Positions 43,424-51,593 of a stretch of DNA of 64,000 nucleotides are shown one piece after another. Source of the stretch: Lysinibacillus sp. ZYM-1 (GTDB lineage: Bacteria; Bacillota; Bacilli; Bacillales_A; Planococcaceae); NCBI RefSeq assembly GCF_001308875.1, contig NZ_KQ465126.1:20959-84958 (forward strand), in the 5' to 3' direction. The translations under genes and the position numbers were made by a program. The first letter of the stretch is position 1, and each line of letters opens with the position of its first letter. The notes below the pieces were generated by a model. That model was given only the letters and a program-made list of their open reading frames with translations. It searched no databases and had not been told where the DNA came from.

Positions 43424-44455
43424 ATGACAACAATTAAAGAAAAAACAAAAAAGTTACGCCAAGATGTAGCGCCATTTGCTAAATCTGATATGCGTAAAAG
43501 TGTTTTTCAAATGATAAATACCATTGTACCGTTAATTGCATTGTGGGTGGCTGGTTACTTGTTAGTTGATGTTTCACCTTGGTTAACAGTTGGCTTAAGT
43601 GTTATTTCAGCTGGTTTTGTCGTACGAACTTTTATTATCTTTCACGATTGTACACACGGATCATTTTTCAAAAGTAAAAAGGCAAACGACTGGGTTGGAT
43701 TTTTTACTGGGGTGCTAACATCATTCCCATATGAAAAGTGGAAACGTGAGCATACAATTCACCATGCAACAAGCTCAAACTTAGACAAGCGTGGTATTGG
43801 TGATATTGATATGATGACAGTGGAAGAATACATGCAAGCTTCAAAGGGTCAACGATTATGGTATCGCTTTTATCGCAATCCATTCGTTATGTTTGGGTTA
43901 GGACCATTATATATGGTACTTGTCTTAAATCGTTTTAATCGCAAGGATGCAAAAAAGAAGGAACGTTTCAACACAATTTTAACGAATATTGTTATTGTTG
44001 GACTTTGTGCTGCATTAATTTTCTTCATGGGTTGGCAAGCATTTTTATTAGTTCAAGGCGTTACATTATTTATTGCGGGTTCTTTAGGAATTTGGTTATT
44101 TTATATTCAGCACACGTACGAAGATTCATACTTTGAGCATGATACAGAATGGGATTATGTGAAAGCCGCAGTGGAAGGTAGCTCGTATTATAAATTGCCA
44201 AAAATTTTACAATGGGCTACAGGGAATATTGGTTTTCATCATGTCCATCACTTATCTCCTCGTGTACCTAACTATAATCTTGAAAAGGCACATAATGAAA
44301 CGCCACCATTACACACGGCGACAACGATTACTTTACGTACAAGTTTAGAATCACTACGTTACAAATTATATGATGAAGAGCAAGGTAAGTTTGTATCGTT
44401 TAAAGAAGTAAATGAAATCATAAAACGCAAATCAAGAGGCAGCATTGCCGCTTAG
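43424..44455 (+). CDS. des: Acyl-lipid desaturase Des
   Basis: 343 residues, membrane-bound di-iron desaturase. The three His boxes are HDCTHG (74-78), HTIHH (110-114) and HHVHH (272-276), placed between four to six membrane helices as in B. subtilis Des, which adds a delta-5 double bond to membrane lipids after cold shock. AACGAGGGAGTAGAAG precedes the ATG. A TATGAT -10 element at 43383-43388 has no good -35, fitting an activator-dependent promoter. The next two genes, after a terminator, encode the DesK/DesR regulators. Confidence 0.93.
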   Translation: MTTIKEKTKKLRQDVAPFAKSDMRKSVFQMINTIVPLIALWVAGYLLVDVSPWLTVGLSVISAGFVVRTFIIFHDCTHGSFFKSKKANDWVGFFTGVLTSFPYEKWKREHTIHHATSSNLDKRGIGDIDMMTVEEYMQASKGQRLWYRFYRNPFVMFGLGPLYMVLVLNRFNRKDAKKKERFNTILTNIVIVGLCAALIFFMGWQAFLLVQGVTLFIAGSLGIWLFYIQHTYEDSYFEHDTEWDYVKAAVEGSSYYKLPKILQWATGNIGFHHVHHLSPRVPNYNLEKAHNETPPLHTATTITLRTSLESLRYKLYDEEQGKFVSFKEVNEIIKRKSRGSIAA

Positions 44456-44460
44456 TTGAT

Positions 44461-44497
44461 AAACAGCCATCTCTACAAGGGAGATGGCTGTTTTATA
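44461..44497 (+). terminator. Terminator after des
   Basis: AAACAGCCATCTC pairs with GAGATGGCTGTTT around TACAAGG, followed by a T-run. Confidence 0.9.
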
Positions 44498-44586
44498 TAA
44501 AGCGAAGGGTCTTGTCTAAAGCATGTACAGGCATAAATTTATTTTTCTTGTTATAATAAGGGAAAAGTAGGAAAGAGCGTGAGATT

Positions 44587-45735
44587 ATGTTGAGGAAATG
44601 GCATAGTATTATTCCGAATAGTCCAATGCTCAGTGTATATTTATGGATTATTTTTTGTTTCCTACCGTTTTTCTTCATTTTTAGGAAATCGTCTTATATC
44701 GAAATCTCGATAGGAATCACGTTTTTAATGCTTTATTTTATCTTCTATCGATTTTCCATGAATTCGAAAAGCGGCTTAGTTTATATGTGGATCAGCTTTG
44801 AAATGGTTATTAATATTGTCATGACGATTTTATATGGCTATGTATACCTATCCATTTTCACTGCATTTTTTATTGGAAATATACGAAGACCAGTTGGCTT
44901 CTATATCATGTATGGTTTACATATTGGCTTTACAGTGATATCTACAGGTGCTGGCTTTTTTGTTGAGCTTCACTTATTTTTATCTCAATTACCTTTTGTG
45001 GTGTTAACTATTTTAGCTGTTGTTCTTTTGCCATTAACCATCTATTCCAAAAATAAACGTGAGAACTTAGAGGGGCAGTTAGAAACGGCCAATGAACGTA
45101 TTGCTGAGTTAATTGTTTTTGAAGAACGACAACGTATTGCTCGTGATCTACATGATACATTGGGGCAAAAACTGTCTATGATCGGGTTGAAAAGTGATTT
45201 AGCATCGAGGTTGATTGAGCGTGATCCGCAGCAAGCTTTAGTTGAGATTAAGGATATACGCCAAACGGCTAGTATTGCCTTAAAAGAGGTTCGCGAATTA
45301 GTTTCAGATATGCGTACAGCAAAATTTGAGGATGAGCTTATGCGTATTTCTCAAATACTAAAGGCGGCAGAAATGGATTTTGTCTTTGAGGGCGATAAAA
45401 ATGCATTGCAAGTTCCACCGCTTGTAGAAAATGTTTTATCCATGTGCTTAAAAGAGGCCGTTAATAATGTTGTCAAACATAGTGGTGCGACAAAATGCGA
45501 AATTGCGTTCCATCAAAATTTTAAAGAAGTTTACTTAGTCGTTCGTGATAATGGACAAGGAATTACGAAAAAGCAAGCATGGAAAACTGGGAACGGGTTG
45601 AAAGGAATGCGAGAACGCTTAGAATTTATCAATGGTTCCTTTAAAATTGAAAGTGTTGAAGGCACTACATTATCGGTAACCATTCCAGTGGCTATTACGC
45701 ATCAAAATGTCAAAGGAAATCTGGAGAACATATAG
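44587..45735 (+). CDS. desK: Membrane thermosensor histidine kinase DesK
   Basis: 382 residues. About five membrane helices lie in residues 15-155, with a short charged linker and coiled coil (about 160-185), then HisKA_3 with His189 in RIARDLHDTLGQKL and an HATPase_c domain (EAVNNVVKHSGA; RDNGQGI; GNGLKGMRERLEFI). In B. subtilis, DesK (His188) senses membrane thickness and order and phosphorylates DesR in the cold. The gene lies between des and desR as in B. subtilis. The start at 44587 has a weak GAGCGTGAG site. Confidence 0.93.
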   Translation: MLRKWHSIIPNSPMLSVYLWIIFCFLPFFFIFRKSSYIEISIGITFLMLYFIFYRFSMNSKSGLVYMWISFEMVINIVMTILYGYVYLSIFTAFFIGNIRRPVGFYIMYGLHIGFTVISTGAGFFVELHLFLSQLPFVVLTILAVVLLPLTIYSKNKRENLEGQLETANERIAELIVFEERQRIARDLHDTLGQKLSMIGLKSDLASRLIERDPQQALVEIKDIRQTASIALKEVRELVSDMRTAKFEDELMRISQILKAAEMDFVFEGDKNALQVPPLVENVLSMCLKEAVNNVVKHSGATKCEIAFHQNFKEVYLVVRDNGQGITKKQAWKTGNGLKGMRERLEFINGSFKIESVEGTTLSVTIPVAITHQNVKGNLENI

Positions 45736-45751
45736 AAAAGAGGCTTGTGAC

Positions 45752-46363
45752 ATGATACGAATTGTGATTGCTGAAGATCAGGGGATGCTATTAGGCGCTC
45801 TTCGCTCTTTACTTAGTATGGAGGAAGATATGGAGGTCATTGGCTTAGCAAAAAATGGTGAGGAAGCATTGATGCTTGTTGAAGAGCACCAGCCTGATAT
45901 TTGTATTATGGATATTGAAATGCCAGTTAAAACTGGACTTGATGCAGCTGAAGAAATCCATAGCTCTGGCTCAGATTGTAAAGTCATTATTTTAACTACA
46001 TTTGCTAGACCGGGTTATTTCGAACGTGCTAGAAAAGCAGGTGTCAGAGGTTACTTATTAAAAGATAGCCCTATAGAGGAATTAGTGTGTGCAATCCGTA
46101 CAATAATGGATGGCAAACGTATTTATGCACCGGAGCTCGTTGATTTTGTTTATGAAGATGATAGTGAAAACCCATTAACAGAGCGAGAAAGTCAGGTGCT
46201 GACTCTTGTGGCAGAGGGCAAGACAACGAAGGAAATTGCCGCCGAGCTATTTCTATCGGCTGGAACCGTTCGTAATTATATTTCAACGATTTTAGAAAAA
46301 TTAAACGTAGGCAATCGTATTGAAGCCATTGCTCGATTTAAAGATAAAGGATGGAATAAATAA
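45752..46363 (+). CDS. desR: Response regulator DesR (NarL/LuxR family)
   Basis: 203 residues. The receiver domain has the phospho-acceptor Asp54 in ICIMDIEMPVKTG, the same position as in B. subtilis DesR. The C-terminal LuxR helix-turn-helix is NPLTERESQVLTLVAEGKTT followed by KEIAAELFLSAGTVRNYIS. Phosphorylated DesR activates des. I start at the ATG at 45752, preceded by AAAGAGGCTTGTGAC, rather than an upstream frame start inside desK. The gap to desK is 16 bases. Confidence 0.93.
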   Translation: MIRIVIAEDQGMLLGALRSLLSMEEDMEVIGLAKNGEEALMLVEEHQPDICIMDIEMPVKTGLDAAEEIHSSGSDCKVIILTTFARPGYFERARKAGVRGYLLKDSPIEELVCAIRTIMDGKRIYAPELVDFVYEDDSENPLTERESQVLTLVAEGKTTKEIAAELFLSAGTVRNYISTILEKLNVGNRIEAIARFKDKGWNK

Positions 46364-46403
46364 AAAGAGAACCTTATCGCATGGTTGCGGCAAGGTTCTT
46401 TTC
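46364..46403 (+). terminator. Terminator after desR
   Basis: AAAAGAGAACCTT pairs with AAGGTTCTTTT, with an internal GCA/TGC stem. It also sits just past the 3' end of the convergent proline dehydrogenase gene. Confidence 0.85.
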
Positions 46404-46410
46404 TGTTTTT

Positions 46411-47385
46411 TTATTTTTTGCGTTTTGTTAAACGACCAAGAACGAATGCACCTGCTGCTACAGCAAGAACGGTATTCGTTTTTTTTGTAAACACTTGCTT
46501 TGTTACAAGGTTAAGGTTCTGAGGACGTTCAGCTAAGCGGCGCATAAAGTAGCCGTACCAATCTTCGCCGAATGGAACGTACACACAGAAGTTATAGCCT
46601 TCTTTGGCAAGCTCTTTTTGCATATCTGTACGGAATCCATAAAGCATCTGGAATTCGAATTTATCTAATGGGATATTATGATCAGCTACAAAGCGTTTAA
46701 CGTGTGCAATGATATTATGGTCATGTGTTGCGATGGACGTAAATTTACCATGTAGCAAGTGATATTCAATCAACTCAATAAAGTTTAAATCGATATCCAA
46801 TTTATCTTGGTAAGCAACTTCAACAGGCTCTTTATAAGCACCTTTTACAATGCGTAAACGGTAGTCCTTGAATTTTTCGATATCGTCTTTTGCACGGTAA
46901 AAGTATGATTGAATCACTGTTCCAACATTATTAAATGTTTTAGATAATTCCTCTACCATATCAAAAGATGTTTGGAGACGTCCGAAGTCTTCCATATCGA
47001 AGTTAACAAATATATCATAAGCAGCAGCTTTTTCTACAATTTCATACAGGTTGTCATAACAAAAATCAACATCAATATCTAAACCTAATTGAGAAGGCTT
47101 TAATGAAATATGTGCATTTACACTGTTTTCATGAATGGCTTCTATCACAGCAAGGATTTTTTCTTTTGCAGTAGTTGCTTCTTCTTTACTCGAAACAAAT
47201 TCACCGAGGTTATCTACTGTACAAGAAATATTATGTGCATTTAGTTCTTTGATGCTTGCAATTGTTTCTTCAATATTTGTACCAGCTACTACACTTTGTG
47301 CCCCTAATTTTAGGCCATATTTCTTTGCGGTACTATTTAATAGCTGGTTTTCAGATAGATGGATGAAAAAATCGCGTAATAACAT
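46411..47385 (-). CDS. Proline dehydrogenase
   Basis: 324 residues, monofunctional FAD enzyme that oxidises proline to pyrroline-5-carboxylate (first step of proline catabolism). Visible blocks: ISLKPSQLGL, VNFDMEDFGRLQTSFDM, RLRIVKGAYKEP, IATHDHNIIAHVKRF, FEFQMLYGFRTDMQ and VYVPFGEDWYGYFMRRLAE, which form the substrate and flavin pocket. The last 25 residues (NTVLAVAAGAFVLGRLTKRKK) are hydrophobic then basic and may tether the protein to the membrane. I start at the ATG at 47385, which has AGGAG 7 bases upstream. Confidence 0.92.
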   Translation of the reverse strand: MLLRDFFIHLSENQLLNSTAKKYGLKLGAQSVVAGTNIEETIASIKELNAHNISCTVDNLGEFVSSKEEATTAKEKILAVIEAIHENSVNAHISLKPSQLGLDIDVDFCYDNLYEIVEKAAAYDIFVNFDMEDFGRLQTSFDMVEELSKTFNNVGTVIQSYFYRAKDDIEKFKDYRLRIVKGAYKEPVEVAYQDKLDIDLNFIELIEYHLLHGKFTSIATHDHNIIAHVKRFVADHNIPLDKFEFQMLYGFRTDMQKELAKEGYNFCVYVPFGEDWYGYFMRRLAERPQNLNLVTKQVFTKKTNTVLAVAAGAFVLGRLTKRKK

Positions 47386-47458
47386 GGTCATTCTCCTAAC
47401 TGCATTTTCTTTTTAGTATAACATAAATTCTTTAAACTATATTAAATCCGTGTAACAA

Positions 47459-48211
47459 TTATTTCATTTCAAGTATTTGCATACGCGCATTAAAAAGTGC
47501 TGGGTAGCTTAAAAAGCCAATCATAATACTTGATAAAGTTGCCGTTGTTAGAAGGGCGAAGATAATCAAAAGTTGAAATTGTACAGCTTGAATTGGGTCG
47601 GCACCACCGATAATCTGACCGCTCATCATTCCTGGTAGCTGTACCAAGCCGATTGTTTTTTGGGTTTCAATAGTAGGAATCATACTCGCCTTTACAGCGT
47701 TGATAAGTTGTCGATGAACGGCTTGTTTTGGTGTGCCACCCAATGACAAGATTAATTCCATTTGGTCTTTATGGCTAGTAATTTCGGCTGTAAATCGGTT
47801 TAAAAATAAAATGGATAATACCATCGAATTACCAATTAACATACCACTAATCGGAATGATATATTGAGCAGTTGCTGGCACAATGTCAAAGCCAAGCAAG
47901 ACACCTTGTGTGGTAATTTCTATTATGATAAGCGTCAGTGCTATTTTCCAGGTGATTCCTTTAATACCCTCACCTTTTTTCCGTGCATTAAACGTAGCAA
48001 CTATAATCATTAACGCTATCATGAGAAAAATATAAACATAGCTGTTAGCATCAAAGACAAATTTTAATATATAGCCAACAGCAAGCAATTGAACAATAGA
48101 GCGAAGGGTTGCAATAAGCGTATCTTTTTCTAATCCTAATTTTAATGTTTTGGATAGCAGTAGAGGGATGCAGACAAAAATTAATGTCAGTGATAAAGAC
48201 GTATAGGTCAT
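47459..48211 (-). CDS. fetB: FetB-like ABC permease (UPF0014/YbbM family)
   Basis: 250 residues, about seven membrane helices. LRSIVQLLAVGYILKFVF near the start, the conserved SGMLIGNSMVLSILFLNR, LSLGGTPKQAVHRQLINAVK and TIGLVQLPGMMSGQIIGGAD blocks identify FetB/YbbM. In E. coli FetAB exports iron and helps resist peroxide; eukaryotic relatives (ALS3) respond to aluminium. The ATG overlaps the stop of the ATPase gene by 4 bases. Confidence 0.9.
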   Translation of the reverse strand: MTYTSLSLTLIFVCIPLLLSKTLKLGLEKDTLIATLRSIVQLLAVGYILKFVFDANSYVYIFLMIALMIIVATFNARKKGEGIKGITWKIALTLIIIEITTQGVLLGFDIVPATAQYIIPISGMLIGNSMVLSILFLNRFTAEITSHKDQMELILSLGGTPKQAVHRQLINAVKASMIPTIETQKTIGLVQLPGMMSGQIIGGADPIQAVQFQLLIIFALLTTATLSSIMIGFLSYPALFNARMQILEMK

Positions 48212-48939
48212 ATGTTAACCCCCTGTACAAACTCTGCTACACGTGGGTTCGTTGGTGCTTGAAGTAAAGCGCTCTTGCCAGTTTCAATTAGCTCTCCATT
48301 CATCATGACCCATGTGTAGTGTCCAATCGTTAACGCTTGTTGTAAATTGTGAGTAATCCAAATCATTGTCACATTGTATTTTTTATTAATAGTTGCGATG
48401 AGTTTTTCAATTTCCTGAACAGATTGGCGATCCAGTGCAGAAGTTATTTCATCTAATAATAGAATAGAGGATTGATTGATGAGTGTTCTTGCAATAGAAA
48501 CTTTTTGACGTTGTCCTCCTGATAATTCATTTGTGGATTGGTGTAAAAAGCTTTCATCTAAGCCAACATCCTCTAAATATTGGATGGCTTCCTGTTGAGA
48601 AAGCTTCTTCCCTTGCAGTATTCGAGGGAGTGCGAGATTTTCCTTTACAGTGCCTGCAATCATAGGAGCAGCCTGCAAGGCAATGCCAACATGTCTTCGT
48701 AATGCTGTGGGCTCATAGTTTGAAATGGGCTGATTATCAATGAGTATGTGTCCATTTGTCGGTGAAAGAAGGCCATTACATAATTTAAGGAGTGTTGTTT
48801 TACCCGCACCAGAAGGGCCAACGAGAGTGGTAATTTGACCTTTCGGAAATGATCCAGTAATTGACTTTAATATTATTTTGTCATTTACTGAGAAATGAAC
48901 TTGTTGAAAGTGAATGGCAGGCTCATATAGCGTATTCAT
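48208..48939 (-). CDS. fetA: FetA-like ABC ATPase
   Basis: 243 residues, cytosolic ATPase: Walker A GPSGAGKTTLL, Q-loop GIALQAAPMI, signature NELSGGQRQKVSIARTL, Walker B ILLLDEITSALD, switch His in WITHNLQQAL. It is paired with the FetB-type permease by a 4-base overlap, so the complex is FetAB-like. AAAGGAG lies 10 bases before the ATG. Metal specificity, probably iron, is inferred from the E. coli homologue. Confidence 0.9.
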   Translation of the reverse strand: MNTLYEPAIHFQQVHFSVNDKIILKSITGSFPKGQITTLVGPSGAGKTTLLKLCNGLLSPTNGHILIDNQPISNYEPTALRRHVGIALQAAPMIAGTVKENLALPRILQGKKLSQQEAIQYLEDVGLDESFLHQSTNELSGGQRQKVSIARTLINQSSILLLDEITSALDRQSVQEIEKLIATINKKYNVTMIWITHNLQQALTIGHYTWVMMNGELIETGKSALLQAPTNPRVAEFVQGVNI

Positions 48940-49042
48940 CTATTGAAACTCCTTTGCTATAGTCAGTAAAATAACTGTAGCATGAAATGAAGGAAAGATG
49001 CAGTTTAAATAAAAGATTTTAGAAATGAAGGGAGAATAGGGA

Positions 49043-49543
49043 ATGGAAATATTGTATTTCGATACATTAACGTATTTACATGGTGCTATGTATATTGTGG
49101 CTTCAGACAATGGACTTGCCTATATTGGAACACCAAATGCATCATTTAATGAAGTCAAAGAGTGGGCAAAAAAGCCTTTTAAAGGTTATAGCTTTGAAGA
49201 GAATCAAGGCAAATTACAACCATACAAAGATCAATTAACAGCTTATTTTAATAAGAAACTGACAGAATTTGACCTGCCGATCCATGTGAAGGGGACACCT
49301 TTTCAATTAGCTGTTTGGGACGCCTTAAAAGAATTACCCTACGGTACGACAACATCGTATGCAAGCATCGCAGAACGTATTGGGAACCCTAAAGCGGTTA
49401 GGGCTGTAGGTAGTGCTATTGGTGCGAATCCAATACTAGCTATTATTCCGTGTCATCGTGTCATTGGCAAGAACGGTCAATTGACAGGTTTTCGAAGTGG
49501 ACTAGACATGAAACAATTTTTATTAGAACTAGAGAAAGCCTAA
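49043..49543 (+). CDS. ogt: Methylated-DNA-protein cysteine S-methyltransferase (Ogt)
   Basis: 166 residues. The suicide-repair Cys137 is in the invariant IIPCHRVIG, with ATL-type FQLAVWDALKELPYGTTTSY and the helix-turn-helix AVGSAIGANP around it, and a variable N-terminal domain (about 1-75). It removes methyl from O6-methylguanine. The length and the ribosome binding site GAAGGGAG upstream of the ATG are normal. Single gene, with a terminator shared with amtB on the other strand. Confidence 0.93.
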   Translation: MEILYFDTLTYLHGAMYIVASDNGLAYIGTPNASFNEVKEWAKKPFKGYSFEENQGKLQPYKDQLTAYFNKKLTEFDLPIHVKGTPFQLAVWDALKELPYGTTTSYASIAERIGNPKAVRAVGSAIGANPILAIIPCHRVIGKNGQLTGFRSGLDMKQFLLELEKA

Positions 49544-49582
49544 ATGAACTTTAATATGTAATCATAGTAGTTCACTAAAATG

Positions 49583-49621
49583 AAATCTGCTCGCTACCTT
49601 ATTGATAGCGAGCAGATTTTG
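49583..49621. terminator. Bidirectional terminator between ogt and amtB
   Basis: AAATCTGCTCGCTA and TAGCGAGCAGATTT form a 14-bp stem with an A-run before and a T-run after. Confidence 0.92.
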
Positions 49622-49625
49622 TTGG

Positions 49626-50927
49626 TTATACGTGTTGTTCTTCTTGTTGTACATTATGTTGATTTTTACCGAAATGCGTTAAACGATGTGCAAAGGTTTC
49701 TCCTCGAACTGCGGAACTTTTGAAAAGATCTTGGAATTCGTATGCAGGGGCTCCGTGCTCCATGACATCTAAACCAGCAATTTCTTCTTCAGCTGTTACG
49801 CGTAAAGGCATAAAAGCTTTAATGATATATAAGCCTGTTGTTACAGAAACACTAACCCAGGCTATTGTGGCAATAACACCGATGGCTTGAATACCTAGCA
49901 GACTCAAGCCACCACCATAAAATAAGCCTTGACCACTAACATCAAATAATCCAACTGCTAGTGTTCCCCATACACCGCAAATACCGTGTACAGCAATGGC
50001 ACCTACCGGATCATCTACTTTTAGCTTCCACTCAAGGAAACGTACACCTTCGACAAGTAATGGAGCGGCGATAAGGCCAATGATAATGGAGCCGATAATA
50101 CTGACATTCGCTGCACCGGCCGTGATTCCTACAAGCCCTGCTAAAGCGCCATTTAATGTGAGGGAACCGTCGATATGTCCATAACGAAACTTCGTATAGA
50201 AGGCGGTTGCTACGACACCAGCAGCCGCTGCAAAAAATGTATTGGCTATGACATTAGGAACAAGCTCAGGGTCTGCAGCTAAAGTGGATGCACCATTAAA
50301 ACCAAACCAACCAAACCAAAGTAAAAATACACCTAATGCTCCTAATGGAATACTATGTCCTGTGATCACATTTACTCGACCATTTTCATATTTACCTAAT
50401 CGTGGTCCGACCATAATTGCTGCGACAAAGGCTGCGACAGCACCTGTTAAATGAACTACTGTAGAGCCAGCAAAGTCTACAAAGCCTATATCAGTTAACC
50501 AACCTTGACCACTCCAAACCCAGTGGCCCACGACTGGATAAACGACTAACGACATGAGTATAATGACTCCTATATAAGCAAAAATATTAGTACGCTCTGC
50601 AACAGCACCAGATAAAATTGTTGCCCCTGTTGCAGCAAACATTGTTTGAAAGATAAAGAATGATAGATCATCGACTCCTTTTAAGGCAAAGCCACTTGTG
50701 CCGAAAATACCGCCTACAGTGTCACCAAACATTATTGCGTAGCCACATAAAAAGTAGACGATACCCCCTAGTGAAATAGTTAGGAAATTTTTCATGATGA
50801 TATTGACAGCGTTCTTTGAACGTGTGAACCCTGCTTCCACCATGGCGAATCCAGCATGCATAAAGAATACCAAAATTGTGCCAAGCATCACCCAAATTAA
50901 ATTTACAGATAACAGTATTTCATCCAT
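49626..50927 (-). CDS. amtB: Ammonium transporter AmtB (NrgA)
   Basis: 433 residues, 11 membrane helices. FMHAGFAMVEAGFTRSKN starts the Amt signature, DFAGSTVVHLTGAVAAFVAA contains the first pore His, and AVHGICGVWGTLAVGLF the second. The soluble tail after about residue 390 ends in a Gln/His/Glu-rich segment. TAGGGGGCGTTATAG precedes the ATG. It is the second gene after glnK (gap 12 bases), the reverse of the B. subtilis nrgA-nrgB order. AmtB and the PII protein would be co-induced under nitrogen limitation. Confidence 0.95.
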   Translation of the reverse strand: MDEILLSVNLIWVMLGTILVFFMHAGFAMVEAGFTRSKNAVNIIMKNFLTISLGGIVYFLCGYAIMFGDTVGGIFGTSGFALKGVDDLSFFIFQTMFAATGATILSGAVAERTNIFAYIGVIILMSLVVYPVVGHWVWSGQGWLTDIGFVDFAGSTVVHLTGAVAAFVAAIMVGPRLGKYENGRVNVITGHSIPLGALGVFLLWFGWFGFNGASTLAADPELVPNVIANTFFAAAAGVVATAFYTKFRYGHIDGSLTLNGALAGLVGITAGAANVSIIGSIIIGLIAAPLLVEGVRFLEWKLKVDDPVGAIAVHGICGVWGTLAVGLFDVSGQGLFYGGGLSLLGIQAIGVIATIAWVSVSVTTGLYIIKAFMPLRVTAEEEIAGLDVMEHGAPAYEFQDLFKSSAVRGETFAHRLTHFGKNQHNVQQEEQHV

Positions 50928-50939
50928 CTATAACGCCCC

Positions 50940-51281
50940 CTATTCTACTGCAACCGATCCGACTTCTTTTGTTCGGATACGTATTGCTTGTTCTACTGGA
51001 TAAATGAAAATCTTCCCGTCTCCAACCTTGCCAGTTGCTGCTTCTCGCAATAGTGTTTCTACAATGGCATCAATTTTACCGTCATCTACAATCATTTCTA
51101 ATTTTAATTTCGGTAAAAACTCAATTTCATACGTATTGCCACGAAATAAACCAGTTCTTCTTAACTGACGGCCACAACCAGCAATTTCAGAAACGCTTAA
51201 ACCTGCAATTCCTTGTTGTGCAAGCCCGTCCCGAACTGCCCCAAAAACCTCAGGACGAATGATTGCTTCGATTTTTTTCAT
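50940..51281 (-). CDS. glnK: Nitrogen regulatory PII protein GlnK
   Basis: 113 residues, trimeric PII. MKKIEAIIRPEVFGAVRDGL is the N-terminal strand and helix, GRQLRRTGLFRGNTYEIEFL forms the T-loop, and AATGKVGDGKIFIYPVEQAI is the C-terminal ATP/2-oxoglutarate signature. The T-loop lacks the Tyr51 of uridylylated proteobacterial PII (FRGNTYE variant), as in Bacillus NrgB. I start at the ATG at 51281 after AAGGAGCTGGTACAG; a longer frame from 51509 runs through the promoter. Two TnrA/GlnR-type boxes lie upstream. Confidence 0.93.
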   Translation of the reverse strand: MKKIEAIIRPEVFGAVRDGLAQQGIAGLSVSEIAGCGRQLRRTGLFRGNTYEIEFLPKLKLEMIVDDGKIDAIVETLLREAATGKVGDGKIFIYPVEQAIRIRTKEVGSVAVE

Positions 51282-51297
51282 CTGTACCAGCTCCTTG

Positions 51298-51314
51298 TGT
51301 AAATTTAATTTACA
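51298..51314. promoter_or_regulatory. TnrA/GlnR-type box close to the glnK start
   Basis: TGTAAATTTAATTTACA fits TGTNA-N7-TNACA exactly. It lies between the predicted -10 and the ribosome binding site, so it would more likely repress than activate. Confidence 0.7.
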
Positions 51315-51342
51315 TGTTAAATCGCCACAAACAAGAGTGCAA
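51314..51342 (-). promoter_or_regulatory. Predicted sigma-A promoter of glnK-amtB
   Basis: On the minus strand, TTGCAC (51342-51337) and TAACAT (51319-51314) are separated by 17 bases. The -10 is weak, as expected for an activated promoter. Confidence 0.5.
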
Positions 51343-51360
51343 TTACTTTTTCGAAGTTCA

Positions 51361-51377
51361 TGTGAGGTTTTGTTACA
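51361..51377. promoter_or_regulatory. TnrA/GlnR-type box upstream of the glnK promoter
   Basis: TGTGAGGTTTTGTTACA fits TGTNA-N7-TNACA. It is centred about 62 bases before the predicted transcription start, roughly one helical turn further than in classical TnrA-activated promoters. Confidence 0.7.
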
Positions 51378-51489
51378 TAGTTTATTTTTGTTTGCGAAAT
51401 ATTTGATGGAAAAAGGTTTTAGAATGGGAATGAAAGCGGTACTAAAATTTGTGTCTAAAATATGAACAGTTCTAAATTTTCTGACTATT

Positions 51490-51510
51490 AATGTTAGAAA
51501 ACCTAACATT
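51490..51510. promoter_or_regulatory. Palindrome upstream of pncB
   Basis: AATGTTAG-AAAAC-CTAACATT: perfect 8-base arms around 5 bases, 84 bases before the pncB start in the gap divergent from glnK. It has operator geometry, but I cannot assign a regulator. Confidence 0.55.
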
Positions 51511-51593
51511 GGGGAATGGTCATGTAAAACGCAAGAATTTGGGTATATAGTGTATACTAGGACTAATTATCAAAGCGGAAGAAGGGGTTTCTT

